A stretch of DNA of 59,849 nucleotides, taken from the NCBI RefSeq assembly GCF_016862935.1, contig NZ_BONX01000006.1, forward strand, positions 1-59,849. The letters are read 5' to 3'. How positions within the stretch are numbered: the first letter of the stretch is position 1; the number at the start of each line of letters is the position of its first letter. The position numbers and the translations under genes are program-made. Below, in pieces: positions 16,471 through 25,450 of this stretch. The stretch is from Plantactinospora mayteni (GTDB taxonomy: Bacteria; Actinomycetota; Actinomycetes; Mycobacteriales; Micromonosporaceae). Under the pieces are notes generated by a model. That model did no database searches, was not told the DNA's origin, and worked only from the letters and a program-made list of their open reading frames with translations.

Positions 16471-17099
16471 CGTCCGGCTCCTTCCTCGCCTGCCGCTGCT
16501 GGGTGCAGGTGCATGGGCCAGATCGGTGGGCCGTTCTCGGGCAGGTGGACCGGCCCGTCGGTGCGGTAGCCGTGTCGCAGGTACAGGTCCCGGTTCCTGC
16601 TGTTGCTGGCCTCGAGGTAGGCCGGCAAGCCGTGGGTGGCGAGGTAGGCGTGGTGGTAGTCGAGCAGGGCGCTGCCGATTCCCTGCCTCTGCCGGCCTGG
16701 GGTGACGGCCAGGAACGCCAGGTAGTAGTGCGGCAAGGTCGGGTGGTGCTCGGCGAAGATGTCGCCGAGCAGGTCGAACCGGCGCCACCACCGGCCGCAG
16801 GCGGCGGCGAGACGCCCGCCCTCGCCCGGTTCCGGTATCGGGTCGCGCATGTCGTACCACAGCGCCACCCCGGCAACGTCCTCGCCGAGCTTGACGGTGT
16901 CGACGATGCCGTACTGGAGCGCGTGCTCGGTCCAGATGTGGAAGTAGTCGCGGTAGACGGTGCGGCGGGCGGTCTCGTTGGGGACGAGCCAGTCCGCGAC
17001 CGGACCGGGAAAGAATGCCTCGGCCAGCAGCTTGACGAGCTGACCGTGGTCGTCGCGGGTGGCGCGGCGGATCACCAGCGGCGGCGCGGTGTTGGTCAT
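16467..17099 (-). CDS. GNAT-family acetyltransferase
   Basis: 210 aa. The acetyl-CoA loop RQRQGIGSALLDY and the preceding YYLAFLAVTPG strand are standard GNAT features; the N-terminal IRRATRDDHGQLVKLLAEAF is the usual first strand and helix. It forms a coupled pair with its paralogue downstream, and the APC permease ends 20 bases upstream in the same direction. Transporter and acetyltransferases may act on one amine or amino acid compound. This is inference. Confidence 0.8.
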   Translation of the reverse strand: MTNTAPPLVIRRATRDDHGQLVKLLAEAFFPGPVADWLVPNETARRTVYRDYFHIWTEHALQYGIVDTVKLGEDVAGVALWYDMRDPIPEPGEGGRLAAACGRWWRRFDLLGDIFAEHHPTLPHYYLAFLAVTPGRQRQGIGSALLDYHHAYLATHGLPAYLEASNSRNRDLYLRHGYRTDGPVHLPENGPPIWPMHLHPAAAGEEGAGR

Positions 17100-17119
17100 C
17101 GGAACGGGTACCTCTCAGG

Positions 17120-18625
17120 TCAGGCGTGGGTCGGGTCGACAAGTGGAGGACGGGTGGCGCCGAACGTGGCGCCGCTGTGCACGCCGAGGCCGATCGCCTC
17201 GTAGACGGCAGGGTTGGAGGCGCGGAGGATCAACGCCCAGCCGACCCCGACCAGCGCGGCGACCGCGTAGACGGCGGGAAATATCCAGCGCAGCGGCGAG
17301 GCTGGGGCGACGCCGAGGAGGGTGGAGAACTCGGCCAGGGTCACCCACACCACAACACCCAGAAGGGCCGTCGCCAGGGCGGGGGCGATGCGCCGGCGCC
17401 AGACGCTCTCGCCATGCCGCTCCCGGTTGAAGTAGCCGAGGACTGCGGCGGAGGTGCCGGTCATCAGGATCAACACGCCGAGGCCGCCGGTGACGGTCAC
17501 CCAGAAGAACAGGTGGACGATCGGGTCCGCCCCGAGTGCCGCGTAGACGATCAGCGCCACGAGGGCGAGCAGGGTTTGGATGAGCGAGCCGGCGGCCGGG
17601 GCACCGCTGCGGCGGCTGGTCCGTCCCAGCCAGGCCGGTAGGACACCCTCGCGGCCGAGCGCGAAGCTGTAGCGGGCCACGGTGTTGTGGAAGCTCAGCA
17701 ACGCAGCGAACAGGCTGGTGATGAACAGGACGTGCCCGCCGGTCACCATGCCCTGTCCGACGTGTGGGAGGACGAGGTTGAAGACCAGCTCGGTGCCGTC
17801 CTCGGTGGCTGCGGTGACGATCCGGTCCGGCCCAGTGGCCACCGACATCGCCCAGGCCGACAGGCCGTAGAGCAGGCCGGTGACGACGACGGCGATGTAG
17901 GTAGCGCGGGCAATCGTCCGCTTCGGGTCGCGGGTCTCCTCGGAGAAGACCACGGTGGCCTCAAAGCCCACGAAACCGGTGATCGCGGTGACCAGGGCGG
18001 CGCCGATGCCGGCCGTGACCAGGTGGTGCGGGGACAGCGTGGCCAGGCTCAGCCCGGCATCGGCCGGGTGGCTGACCATGACAGCGTCGAAGACGACCGC
18101 GACCAGGATTTCGGCGGTGAGCATCACCGCCAGGACCAGGCCGTTGAGGTCGACCCGCGATACCCCGAGGACGGCCACGATCGCCCAGGCGACGAGCGCG
18201 TACACCCACCAGCCGAGATCCAGTCCGAGGCGGGGGTTGAAGAAATCCGAGGTGACGGCGCCGAATCCGCCATAGAGGCCGATCTGCATCGCGTTGTACG
18301 CCAGGAGAGCGACCATCGCTCCGGCCACGCCGGCGGGTTTGCCGAGTCCGCGGCTGATGTAGGTGTAGAACGCTCCGGCGTTGAGGATGTGGCGGGACAT
18401 GGCGACGTAGCCGACGGCGAACAAGGCGAGGATCGCGGCCGTAGCCAGGTACGCCACCGGGATGCCGGTCACCCCGGTGATCGCGTAGCCGGTGGTGGCG
18501 CCGCCTGCGACGACGGTCAGCGGCGCGGCGGCGGACATCACGAAGAACACGACGGCGGGAACGCCGAGCCTGCCGGCGGCGAGGGTGGCGGTGACGGTGC
18601 TGACTCTGGTCGGGGGGCTGGTCAC
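17120..18625 (-). CDS. APC-superfamily amino acid permease
   Basis: 501 aa with about twelve hydrophobic helices. The first carries LGVPAVVFFVMSAAAPLTVVAGG, the APC helix 1 with its unwound Gly/Ala segment. VGFEATVVFSEETRDPKRTI matches the helix 6 to loop region of APC transporters. It is expected in the cytoplasmic membrane, importing or exchanging an amino acid or amine by cation symport. The GTG start has CGGAG upstream. It is likely the first gene of a leftward unit with the two GNATs. Confidence 0.85.
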   Translation of the reverse strand: MTSPPTRVSTVTATLAAGRLGVPAVVFFVMSAAAPLTVVAGGATTGYAITGVTGIPVAYLATAAILALFAVGYVAMSRHILNAGAFYTYISRGLGKPAGVAGAMVALLAYNAMQIGLYGGFGAVTSDFFNPRLGLDLGWWVYALVAWAIVAVLGVSRVDLNGLVLAVMLTAEILVAVVFDAVMVSHPADAGLSLATLSPHHLVTAGIGAALVTAITGFVGFEATVVFSEETRDPKRTIARATYIAVVVTGLLYGLSAWAMSVATGPDRIVTAATEDGTELVFNLVLPHVGQGMVTGGHVLFITSLFAALLSFHNTVARYSFALGREGVLPAWLGRTSRRSGAPAAGSLIQTLLALVALIVYAALGADPIVHLFFWVTVTGGLGVLILMTGTSAAVLGYFNRERHGESVWRRRIAPALATALLGVVVWVTLAEFSTLLGVAPASPLRWIFPAVYAVAALVGVGWALILRASNPAVYEAIGLGVHSGATFGATRPPLVDPTHA

Positions 18626-18673
18626 AGGACAACTCCGGGAGAGGTGAGGGGTGATCGCAACAGCGGGTGAGGT

Positions 18674-19309
18674 TCAGGTGCGCTGAGCGAGGACCGCGTC
18701 GCCGATGGTCGCCTCGGTGTGCGCCAGCAGTTCTCGCATCGGGGGCCACAAATGCGCGGCCACGTACTGGAGATACTCAGAGGCTGCGGGTGGGGCGCCT
18801 TCCAGCACCCATTTGTCCAGGCCAGTCGCCAGAATGAACCCGGCCAGGCACGCGCCCGGGAAGTCCAGCTTGTGTCTCTCGCGTAGCCGCCAGGACAGCG
18901 AGAGCCAGGGCCAGGCCGCCTTGTTCATGTCGGTGGGGACGTATCTGGTAATTACCGGGCCCAGGAGACGGCGCGAGGTCACTGCCTGGAGGTCGCCGGA
19001 GCGCACCAGGCGTCTAGCCACGTGCGTCCGCGCATCCTTCTCTAGGTAGAGCAGCCAAGTACGTACGCTGTGTCGCTCCAGCTCCGCAAGGACGCTGTCC
19101 AGCACGGTGTGCGCTACCGCGTCCGTCGGCGGCGTGCGGTTCGCCGCCACCAGCTCGCCATCACGGATTTCCAGGTGGCGAGTGACGAGCAATTCCGCGA
19201 TCAATGCGGCGGCCAAGCCGATATCGACTGCGCGGGCATGCAACCGGCGGCGGCCGTTAACATCGTGATGGGCCAATCGGAAAAAGTCATCAGCGAGCAC
19301 AGCCCTCAC
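18674..19309 (-). CDS. GPP34 (GOLPH3-like) domain protein
   Basis: 211 aa of the GPP34 fold, which in eukaryotes binds phosphatidylinositol 4-phosphate and is widespread in actinomycetes with unknown role. Family features are LADDFFRLAHHD at the N-terminus, an Ala/Leu-rich helix (GLAAALIAELL), LLYLEKDARTHVARRLVRSG and the RERHKLDFPGACLAGFILATGL segment. The start is one of two nearby GTGs (19309 or 19300). It lies 49 bases upstream of the permease, same direction. Confidence 0.8.
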   Translation of the reverse strand: MRAVLADDFFRLAHHDVNGRRRLHARAVDIGLAAALIAELLVTRHLEIRDGELVAANRTPPTDAVAHTVLDSVLAELERHSVRTWLLYLEKDARTHVARRLVRSGDLQAVTSRRLLGPVITRYVPTDMNKAAWPWLSLSWRLRERHKLDFPGACLAGFILATGLDKWVLEGAPPAASEYLQYVAAHLWPPMRELLAHTEATIGDAVLAQRT

Positions 19310-19397
19310 ATCCTTTCGCGGGCGAATGACGGTCGAATCGACTACTTCTGCCCGTCGCCAACTCCCACCTATTGCGGGACAGTGACGGACCTAAACA

Positions 19398-19826
19398 TCA
19401 GATCCGCCAGACGCAGATAAGTTCGCTCGGCAGCGCTCCAATTCGGACGGCCACCAGTGTCCGCACGAACAACCATCCCCATTTCGCTTCCGGAACACCG
19501 TCGACCGGGACAAGGCCACGCCGATCGATTGCGTCGTAGGTCAGGCGTTCGACCTCGGCTGCGGAGACCGGGCTTAGCCGACAGCCACACGGCGAGCGGT
19601 AACAGCGCCCGTCAACCGTCGCCAGCGGACACAGACGCCGATCGCAACCATCGCAGACCAGCAATCCCCACAGGGGGTATGGACGATCTGAGCCAGGTAC
19701 GCTGATCTCCATCGCGGTGAGGATCTTCGCAGAATAAAGCCGGCAACGGCACTCCGGGTGCCCGCAGGAGCACCCGTCCGCCGTTGGCTGATGCGCCTGG
19801 TAGACCGCGACCGCCATCCCTGCCAT
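19398..19826 (-). CDS. Zinc-ribbon hypothetical protein
   Basis: About 142 aa. Cysteine pairs CSCGHPECRC and then LVCDGCDRRLCPLA ... SPCGCRLSP form one or two zinc ribbons like those at the C-terminus of serine recombinases, followed by AAEVERLTYDAI, also typical there. No catalytic resolvase domain is present, so it is not a complete recombinase. It is either a short zinc-ribbon family protein or a recombinase remnant. The start is not settled: an AGGAGG at 19851-19856 does not sit correctly for the ATG at 19826. Confidence 0.45.
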   Translation of the reverse strand: MAGMAVAVYQAHQPTADGCSCGHPECRCRLYSAKILTAMEISVPGSDRPYPLWGLLVCDGCDRRLCPLATVDGRCYRSPCGCRLSPVSAAEVERLTYDAIDRRGLVPVDGVPEAKWGWLFVRTLVAVRIGALPSELICVWRI

Positions 19827-20271
19827 TGACGAACGCCGACTGGCAAGGGACCTCCTGGTGGCGAGCCTGTCGACCTGTCCTGTCGACCTGGTTGCAGACG
19901 TAACCCGAGTGCGGACCAGGGTTCGGCTTGCGGCGTTCACGTCGCCTCCTCCGCACCTCGTTGCTGGGGTGTGCCGCGATCCCATCGGATCGCTACGGCA
20001 GACAGAGATGTCCGCGTTTGAGTGACCTATGGCCCTTGCTCGGTGCGACGAAGGGCACTAACTCACAATCGGGCATAGCCAGCATCGGCGGGAATCCCGA
20101 CCTACGGTTCGACCTTGTGTTCCGACCTACGGACCTACCAGCGCCTGACCTGCGGCTATGTGGAGTCGGGGCAGGGCAGCGAAGATCCACTGGCACGGAA
20201 GGCGGGGTACAGTCGTCCTACTCGATTAGCCCGGTGTCCACCGCGGCTCATGGATGTGCGGGAGGCTGCCG
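19827..20271. other. Intergenic region upstream of the XRE-DUF397 pair
   Basis: About 445 bases between two divergent genes. No confident gene is seen. It should hold the promoters for both sides; no clear repeat or hairpin was found. Confidence 0.4.
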
Positions 20272-21156
20272 GTGACCGGCCCGAGTCCGTTCGTTCGACG
20301 CCGCTGGCTCGGACAGGAGATCCGTCGGCTCCGCGCCGAGCACGACATGAGCGCCGAGCAACTCGCCCGAGCCCTTGGCTTTCCTCGCCAACAGCTCAGT
20401 GCGCTCGAAAACGGCCACCGCGGACCCGACATCGATCTCGTGGACGGAATTTGCGACTACCTACGTGTGGGGGCGAAGCGGCGCGAGGAAATCATCGCCG
20501 CCGCGACCGACGGCTGGGCAATCGGATGGTGGGAGCCGGACGCGGCGAAGATGGGACATCGGCAGGCCCGATACGCCGACCTGGAAAGCGGCACCCAGTC
20601 GATCAGCGAGTACGCCTTGGCGTTGATTCCTGGCCTCCTTCAAACCCCGGAGTTCACCGACGCGCGCAACCGAGCCGACCCCGCACGTCAGCCCGACACG
20701 TTCGACCCCATGACATCGGTCCGCGCGCGGACACGCCGCCAGCAACTACTCCTCGCCCCTAGCGGACCTGTCTACGACCTTGTCCTCGACGAGATCGCCG
20801 TGCGCCGCTGCGCGGCCGAACCACCCATCGTCGCAGCCCAACTTCGACACATCGCCGACCTGTGCGCCACGCATCAAAACATCTCGGTGCGTGTCCTACC
20901 CGTTGATGCCGCCATCAAAGGCCACAGCGCACCGCGCTCCGCCTACTCGCTCTACCGATATCGCGATGCTAACGCCACGTTCGCCGTCGCCGTTGACACC
21001 CTCACCAGCGATCTCGTGCTCACCATGCCGGATGAAGTAGACGCATACCGGCAGTTGCACAGCCGACTGAAGGTCGTCACACTCACCCCGGAAGCAAGCC
21101 TGCGAATGCTACAGGACGTAGCGGAGCAGTTGGGACGAAAAGAAGGAGCACCATGA
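20272..21156 (+). CDS. XRE-family regulator with DUF5753 domain
   Basis: 294 aa. A helix-turn-helix lies near residues 10-65 (MSAEQLARALGFPRQQLSALENG), and the rest is the DUF5753 (Scr1-type) domain with YEP-like WEPDAAKMG, LIPGLLQTPEF, RQQLLLAP and VLPVDAAIKGH blocks. Hundreds of paralogues exist in streptomycetes and relatives, nearly always followed by a DUF397 gene as here. They act as regulator/partner pairs linked to development or toxin-antitoxin-like control. The GTG at 20272 is preferred to the ATG at 20254 because GGGAGG precedes it by six bases. Confidence 0.85.
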   Translation: MTGPSPFVRRRWLGQEIRRLRAEHDMSAEQLARALGFPRQQLSALENGHRGPDIDLVDGICDYLRVGAKRREEIIAAATDGWAIGWWEPDAAKMGHRQARYADLESGTQSISEYALALIPGLLQTPEFTDARNRADPARQPDTFDPMTSVRARTRRQQLLLAPSGPVYDLVLDEIAVRRCAAEPPIVAAQLRHIADLCATHQNISVRVLPVDAAIKGHSAPRSAYSLYRYRDANATFAVAVDTLTSDLVLTMPDEVDAYRQLHSRLKVVTLTPEASLRMLQDVAEQLGRKEGAP

Positions 21157-21347
21157 TCCGGAATCTTCGGTGGCGCAAGTCGCGCCGCAGCGACGCGGGT
21201 GACAACTGTGTTGAGGTGGCCATCCCATCCCAGTCTGGGCTCATCGTGCGAGACTCCAAGGATCCCGGCGGCGGAACGCTCTCCTTCAGCAACAACTCCT
21301 GGAAGAAGTTTCTTGACGGTATTCGCTGCGGCACATTCATTCAATAG
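21153..21347 (+). CDS. DUF397 protein
   Basis: 64 aa, complete DUF397: WRKSRRSDAGDNCVEVA, then VRDSKDPGGGTLSFS and W-x-FLDGIR. It is coupled to the XRE-DUF5753 gene by ATGA at 21153-21156. The family are small partners of these regulators; a toxin role has been proposed for some. Confidence 0.9.
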   Translation: MIRNLRWRKSRRSDAGDNCVEVAIPSQSGLIVRDSKDPGGGTLSFSNNSWKKFLDGIRCGTFIQ

Positions 21348-21464
21348 CGATACGGAGAGCTGATCCTGGTAAACCGCCAACAGCAGACACTGGCCAGGTA
21401 TTGGAATAGGAAGCTTATCGGAGATGGAGCGGGGGCTCTGGGTGATTGGCCCGGGGCCCGCTCA

Positions 21465-22370
21465 TTATAGGAGCCCGAAATCTTGTTCAACCTGTGGCGC
21501 CGACCGGCGCAGCCGCAGCCGCACTTCTGCACTCCGGGGCGAAGTGTCGAGCAACTCGAACCCCGCCGACGAGAGGGCTGGGATGACTGCCGCCAGGGCA
21601 TCTGGTGGCGAGCTTCTCCGCACCGCAATAACAATCTCGTCGACACAGTCCAGATTGTCGTGGAGCAGGCCGGCATGACCATATCCTGTGAGGAGAACGC
21701 TCCGTGCTCCTGACGCATAGCAGGCTGACAACCATTGCCGCAGGTCGTTTTCCAGGGGGCCGGCTAGTATAAAGTGGGCGGAGGCGTGGCCACCGGGGAC
21801 ACCCTCCTCGGTCACCTTGTTCGCAAGTACGAGATCTGCTCCGCTGCGCAGGTCAGCGGCGAGTTGCTCACCAACGTGGTGGTCATCTTTCTCGTCGACG
21901 ACGTAGGCCCACGTCAGGTACGGTCGGCGTCGCCGGGTTGCGATGAGCCAGGGGCCGAGAACAGCGAGCGTTTCGCCAGGCAGGACGTTGGTTTCGACAT
22001 CGATGCCGTTGGCGGCGAGCACCGCGGCGCCCCCTTCGCCTCTGGACGTGGGGTCGATCACGCTGATGACGACACGGGATATGCCGGCGTTGATCAACTC
22101 TTGGCGGCAGGCCGGACTGACACCGACATGGTTGCAGGGTTCGAGCGTGACAACGGCAGTGCCACCTCGTGCCTCGGCGCCAGCTGCGGCGAGGGCGTGT
22201 ACCTCGGCGTGCGACTCTCCTTTGCGTCGGTGGTAGCCAGCTCCGACGGCTATTCCATGGCGGTCGAGGATGACGCATCCAACGGGCGGGTTCGGGCTGG
22301 TGGTGCCCAGTCCGAGCGACGACAGCGTGATGGCTTGTCGCATCGCGCTCAGCTCGACTTTGGATGCCAT
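21465..22370 (-). CDS. RibD-like deaminase/reductase
   Basis: 301 aa. The N-terminal cytidine-deaminase-like domain has the zinc site His54 (in SHAEVHAL, Glu56 catalytic), Cys79 and Cys88 (LEPCNHVGVSPAC), with TSPNPPVGCVI before it as in RibD. The C-terminal part resembles the RibD reductase domain but lacks a clear nucleotide-binding signature and is diverged. It may act on a pyrimidine or pterin intermediate outside riboflavin synthesis. The ATG overlaps the stop of the regulator by one base, so the two are coupled. No other rib gene is present. Confidence 0.75.
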   Translation of the reverse strand: MASKVELSAMRQAITLSSLGLGTTSPNPPVGCVILDRHGIAVGAGYHRRKGESHAEVHALAAAGAEARGGTAVVTLEPCNHVGVSPACRQELINAGISRVVISVIDPTSRGEGGAAVLAANGIDVETNVLPGETLAVLGPWLIATRRRRPYLTWAYVVDEKDDHHVGEQLAADLRSGADLVLANKVTEEGVPGGHASAHFILAGPLENDLRQWLSACYASGARSVLLTGYGHAGLLHDNLDCVDEIVIAVRRSSPPDALAAVIPALSSAGFELLDTSPRSAEVRLRLRRSAPQVEQDFGLL

Positions 22371-23611
22371 CAGGCGGTCTCCTTGAGATCTTCGAGGAAG
22401 GCGCGAACGTCGGGGAGGTGACGATGCCCGCTGACCGCCGTGCCCAGTTGGGCGAGTTGCTGCACGAGTCGGCGTGACCCTGCCCGGCGGGCGATAGGCA
22501 GCGCGGTGTGCGCGGTGGCGGCAGCGAGGTCGGGCTGACTTGCTGCGGCGTGTGCTGTGGCTTTGTTCAGGAGTGCCGAGGCGAAGTCCTGGCGGTGTAG
22601 CGGCGGAATCATGGGCAGGGCATCGTCAAGCACAGTGATTGCCTCGTGTGGCCGCTGCGCCAATTGCAGACACGCCCCCCGGTGGACCTCGATGTACCCG
22701 CTGGTGCAGTAGGAGCCGTGCTCGCCCTCGGGCTTCCCAGGGTGGCGGTCCGCTGCCCAGCGATGCGCCTCGTCGAGCAGCCGCAGCGCCTCGCGGTGCC
22801 GGCCATTTGCGGCGAGGGCGTGAGCATGCTGGACGCGCAGCGCCGCCCGCATCGGTCCCGGCAACTTCTGGTCGTAGCGCAGCGCTGCTTCGGCCTGCTC
22901 AAGGGCTCGGACAGGGTCCCCGCTCGTCAACCACTGCTGGCTGCCGCGATAGGTCGCCCATGCAGTCATGGCCGGATCAGCAACCTGGTCCGACCAGTTG
23001 AGTGCTTTTCGGGTCCAGTGGTGTCCTGCGGAGTAGTCGTTCAGGGACTGGTTCAGCCAGGCCGCAGACTCGGCGTACTGGGCGGCCAGACGCACGAGGG
23101 CGGGCCGGAGCGCTTGTGGCACGTCGCGTAGGAAGCCACCTATGACCGTCAACTGACTGGTCACGCCGACGAGCGCGTACTCCGGGCCGAGTATCTTGTC
23201 GTTCTGGACCAAGAGGTGCCACTGTCCGCGCAGCAGGTAGATGGTCTCGTCCCAACTACCCGGCTGAGGATGGCTTGGATTGCCGGCAACCTGCTTGCTG
23301 TCGGTGCGACGAGGGCTGTAGAGGTCAAGGTCCGTATCAGTGGCCGTGCCGAGAACCTGGCGCAGCGCGGCGCGACGCGCAGCGCTGGGCCACCGGTGTT
23401 CGCCGCGCTCAAGTTTGCCCACCCAGCGGAAGTCGACGTAGTGGGCGGTGACGTCCCGGCCCAGGTAGATCCGGTCGAGAGCCGCGTTGATGGCATCCGC
23501 CAGTTCGCTACGGGACATGGACTGCCCGGAACGCTTGGGCGACGGCAACCGCTGGCGAGCGCCGCTGAGTACGGTATTCGGCGTGATCATCGCATCCGGA
23601 TGGCGAGGCAC
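22370..23611 (-). CDS. XRE-like/TPR regulator coupled to the RibD-like gene
   Basis: 413 aa. Residues 1-100 form a DNA-binding domain (SRSELADAINAALDR, VGKLERGEHRWPS), followed by helical TPR-like repeats to the end. The N-terminal 100 residues are closely similar to those of the divergent 520-aa protein at 23843-25405, including the opening MPRHP and the LYSPRR end block. It starts with GTG and is transcribed with the RibD-like gene. It probably controls the shared intergenic promoter. Confidence 0.75.
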   Translation of the reverse strand: MPRHPDAMITPNTVLSGARQRLPSPKRSGQSMSRSELADAINAALDRIYLGRDVTAHYVDFRWVGKLERGEHRWPSAARRAALRQVLGTATDTDLDLYSPRRTDSKQVAGNPSHPQPGSWDETIYLLRGQWHLLVQNDKILGPEYALVGVTSQLTVIGGFLRDVPQALRPALVRLAAQYAESAAWLNQSLNDYSAGHHWTRKALNWSDQVADPAMTAWATYRGSQQWLTSGDPVRALEQAEAALRYDQKLPGPMRAALRVQHAHALAANGRHREALRLLDEAHRWAADRHPGKPEGEHGSYCTSGYIEVHRGACLQLAQRPHEAITVLDDALPMIPPLHRQDFASALLNKATAHAAASQPDLAAATAHTALPIARRAGSRRLVQQLAQLGTAVSGHRHLPDVRAFLEDLKETA

Positions 23612-23842
23612 GGTCTCTCCTCTCGGCCCACGTTCCGTTTCGCTGACTATGCCACCAGCTGTCTAGATCATTCAGCTGGCAGGGTCCTGGCAGGAGATGC
23701 GACACGCCTGCCGGATTGCGAAGTCGGACCACAAGTCGGTATTCCCTGTACGCCTACCTCCGGCAATCATGTGAGGCGAGCTCGCGCCGAGCGTGCCCTC
23801 GCGTCTGCTTGAGTCCAGTTTGGCCAGCTGAGAGGAGGGCCC
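23612..23842. promoter_or_regulatory. Divergent control region between two related XRE-type genes
   Basis: 231 bases between genes whose products share a DNA-binding domain. Both would be expected to bind here. GAGGAGG is the ribosome binding site for the right-hand gene at about 23832-23838. No perfect inverted repeat was spotted. Confidence 0.4.
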
Positions 23843-25405
23843 GTGCCTCGTCATCCAGAGACGCTGATCACGCCGAACACGGCTCTCTCCGAGGGACGTG
23901 CGCGGTTGCCGTCGCCCCGGCGACCTGGGCAGCGCATGTCCCGGACGGAGCTGGCGGATGCTGTCAACGCCGCCCTGGATCGGCTCTACCCGGGCCGGGA
24001 CCTTGCCGCCCACTACGTCGACCACCGCTGGGTCGGCAAACTGGAACGTGGCGAACACCGGTGGCCCAGCTGCGAACGCCGTACCGCCTTACGGCACGTC
24101 CTCGGCGTCACCACTGATACGGATCTTGGCCTCTACAGCCCACGGCGCTCCCGCAGTAGTCCGACAGCCGCCGTTGATCGGTGGCAAATGGCCCACTCCG
24201 GTCCACGGCCCGGCCTGCGTCCGGCCGGCGATCTGCTCCAATTCGGGAGTTCCACCACCGGGAAACAACTGCTGCCGAGCAGTGATCAATCGTGGTTCCG
24301 AGCGGTCTCGGCGCCGGGAGGAGAGCACTTCCCCGGAGCGGAGATCGACGTTGAGGTGTACCCGGCAACGGACGACGGCCGCGTCCTCGCCACCATCGGG
24401 CATGTGGATGCGGGACAGAGATGGCGCCGGCCCGTTCAGCGGCGGCTCGTCCTCGGACATGTTGACGCACCTGATGGTGTCGAGGTCTTTGCGCTGGACT
24501 CCCGGCAGGCGTACTGGTGCCTGGTCGCAGCCGGGCGGGGCGCCCGGCTGCTCATCCCTCGCGTGTACCAGCTCGATGCGATTACCACCGGGGTCCTGTG
24601 GGCAGTGGCGAACCTCGACCTGTCGCTCCTGCTGGACGACGCCCGGTTGGACGCTGCCCAGGCCGCTGCATCCCCGTACCGAGGCATGGCCAGATCCGCC
24701 GCCAGCCGCGACATCACCGAGGATCTGGACTCGGTGTCACGGTTGTGGATCGGCTCCGCGTTCTGCGCCGACTACATCCGTAGCCACTACGACATCCTGT
24801 CCGACGTACCGATCTACTGGACCCGGGAGCAACGCGGCGAGGAAGCGAGCACATGGCTGCTCTTCAGCCACAAGCTGCGGTACCTGCGCGAAACCGCCGA
24901 ACAGTTCCGCAGCACCTCCCAGCCAATGACCAGGATGTTCTGCCTCCCCGAGCAAGCGGTGGCGACGTCATCAGTGCCTGAACGGATCCTGCTGCTGCTC
25001 GCCATGGCCTTGATGGAGTCCCTCGGGATCCAGACCGCAGTCACCGATGATCCGGAGTACATCGCGCTGCCTGGACTCGTCCTGGACCAGCGGCACATGA
25101 TCATGGCCACCTGGATCCGAGCCGACGACGCATGGCACGTTGACGTCAGCGACCAACCTCACACTGTCGCCGCCTACCGCGACGCTCTCGGCCATGTCCA
25201 GGCCCACTCCGTGACCGCCGACGACACACCCGGCGGACGGCTACGGCACCTAGCCGACTACCTGAGCCTCGACTGGCACCGGCTGCAAGGTCGCTGTGCC
25301 GACCTCGGCCAGTATGGCTTCGCCGGCCTCGCCGAGCCCCGCAGCCGTCTGCTCTCCCTCGATGGCGTCAACCAAGCATGCCGCTTCATCGGCACCCTGC
25401 CGTAA
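23843..25405 (+). CDS. XRE-like N-terminal domain fused to an uncharacterised C-terminal domain
   Basis: 520 aa. Residues 1-105 match the neighbouring regulator nearly block for block (VGKLERGEHRWPS, ALRHVLG, LYSPRRS). From about 130 onward the sequence is not TPR. It is a mixed alpha/beta region with acidic and aromatic patches (YWTREQRGEEASTWLLFSH, LPGLVLDQRHMIMATWIR) that I do not recognise. GTG start with a strong GAGGAGG. It may be a ligand-sensing regulator or a DNA-targeted effector. The asparaginase gene follows 45 bases downstream. Confidence 0.7.
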   Translation: MPRHPETLITPNTALSEGRARLPSPRRPGQRMSRTELADAVNAALDRLYPGRDLAAHYVDHRWVGKLERGEHRWPSCERRTALRHVLGVTTDTDLGLYSPRRSRSSPTAAVDRWQMAHSGPRPGLRPAGDLLQFGSSTTGKQLLPSSDQSWFRAVSAPGGEHFPGAEIDVEVYPATDDGRVLATIGHVDAGQRWRRPVQRRLVLGHVDAPDGVEVFALDSRQAYWCLVAAGRGARLLIPRVYQLDAITTGVLWAVANLDLSLLLDDARLDAAQAAASPYRGMARSAASRDITEDLDSVSRLWIGSAFCADYIRSHYDILSDVPIYWTREQRGEEASTWLLFSHKLRYLRETAEQFRSTSQPMTRMFCLPEQAVATSSVPERILLLLAMALMESLGIQTAVTDDPEYIALPGLVLDQRHMIMATWIRADDAWHVDVSDQPHTVAAYRDALGHVQAHSVTADDTPGGRLRHLADYLSLDWHRLQGRCADLGQYGFAGLAEPRSRLLSLDGVNQACRFIGTLP

Positions 25406-25450
25406 TAGGCTTCTGCGCACCACCCAGCGCGACTGTTGGAAGGAACTGCT

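Noticed and set aside
23672-24058. Leftward frame resembling the mirror of the XRE regulator
   Set aside because: It is the antisense of the 520-aa gene's 5' end; the apparent match arises from the similarity of the two divergent genes.
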